Assembly (NCBI GenBank): GCA_903928955.1
Contig: CAIYTD010000238.1
Coordinates: 1-6,143 of the forward strand
DNA length: 6,143 bases
Direction of reading: 5' to 3'
From: Oligoflexia bacterium
Lineage (GTDB): Bacteria; Bdellovibrionota; UBA1018
Shown: piece by piece, positions 6,073 through 6,143 of the stretch
Layout: every line of letters begins with the position of its first letter
How positions within the stretch are numbered: position 1 is the first letter of the stretch
Program-made: the position numbers and the translations under genes
The notes under the pieces: model-generated
The model's input: only the letters and a program-made list of their open reading frames with translations
What the model was told of the DNA's origin: nothing
Database searches by the model: none

Positions 6073-6143
6073 GAGGATCCCGAACTACCCGCCCCCCCTA
6101 AAGGGCAAACTTCCGGAATCAAATCGCCAAGTACCAGAGATGC

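Noticed and set aside
6091..6104. Run of seven C followed by TAAAGGG, a possible hairpin
   Set aside because: Only a few pairs with a tiny loop and no T run; the terminator at 6028-6072 already explains the tRNA end.
6066..6143. Open minus-strand frame from the right edge ending in TGA at 6066-6068 (about 25 codons, end GGAGSSGSSK)
   Set aside because: It could be the 3' end of a gene convergent with the tRNA and sharing its terminator, but 25 codons without a recognisable motif is too little to call. Sequence beyond the right edge would decide.

Overview
The window looks like a chromosomal, vertically inherited stretch of a bacterial genome and not an accessory island. It is moderately AT-rich and gene-dense. 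Six genes read left to right: the 3' end of a XerD/XerC-type tyrosine recombinase, a short M50 (site-2-type) membrane protease, tryptophanyl-tRNA synthetase (trpS), the condensin partners scpA and scpB, and an RluB-type pseudouridine synthase. A convergent alpha/beta-hydrolase-fold gene follows on the minus strand. An initiator tRNA gene (tRNA-fMet) with its own terminator closes the window.

From memory, the order recombinase / M50 protease / trpS / scpA / scpB / rluB is typical of former 'Deltaproteobacteria' and relatives such as Desulfuromonadota, Myxococcota and Bdellovibrionota. The moderate GC would suit a Bdellovibrio-like lineage. This is an inference from gene order only. No rRNA or species-specific marker is present.

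Layout. Positions 2-2917 and on into scpB are almost gapless: 32 nt between xerD and the protease, 3 nt before trpS, 1 nt before scpA, and a 4-nt ATGA overlap between scpA and scpB. This points to one transcript with translational coupling of ScpA and ScpB. A 49-nt gap precedes rluB. The rluB 3' end overlaps the 3' end of the hydrolase gene by 35 nt, tail to tail, so no stand-alone terminator fits there. The hydrolase gene and the tRNA gene diverge from a short shared upstream region of about 64 nt. The tRNA is followed by a strong hairpin with a T-rich run. The last ~70 bases hold nothing I can assign.

Working together: XerD resolves chromosome dimers, and ScpA/ScpB with SMC (not in the window) compact and segregate the chromosome. 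TrpRS, RluB and tRNA-fMet serve translation. The M50 protease may act in intramembrane signalling or clearance.

I found no CRISPR array, transposon, prophage or clearly new system. The best leads are protein-level departures from family norms: a hydrolase with glycine at the nucleophile-elbow position, an RluB homologue lacking the usual arginine-rich family motif while keeping the catalytic Asp, and a ScpB with long acidic/charged tails on both sides of its core.
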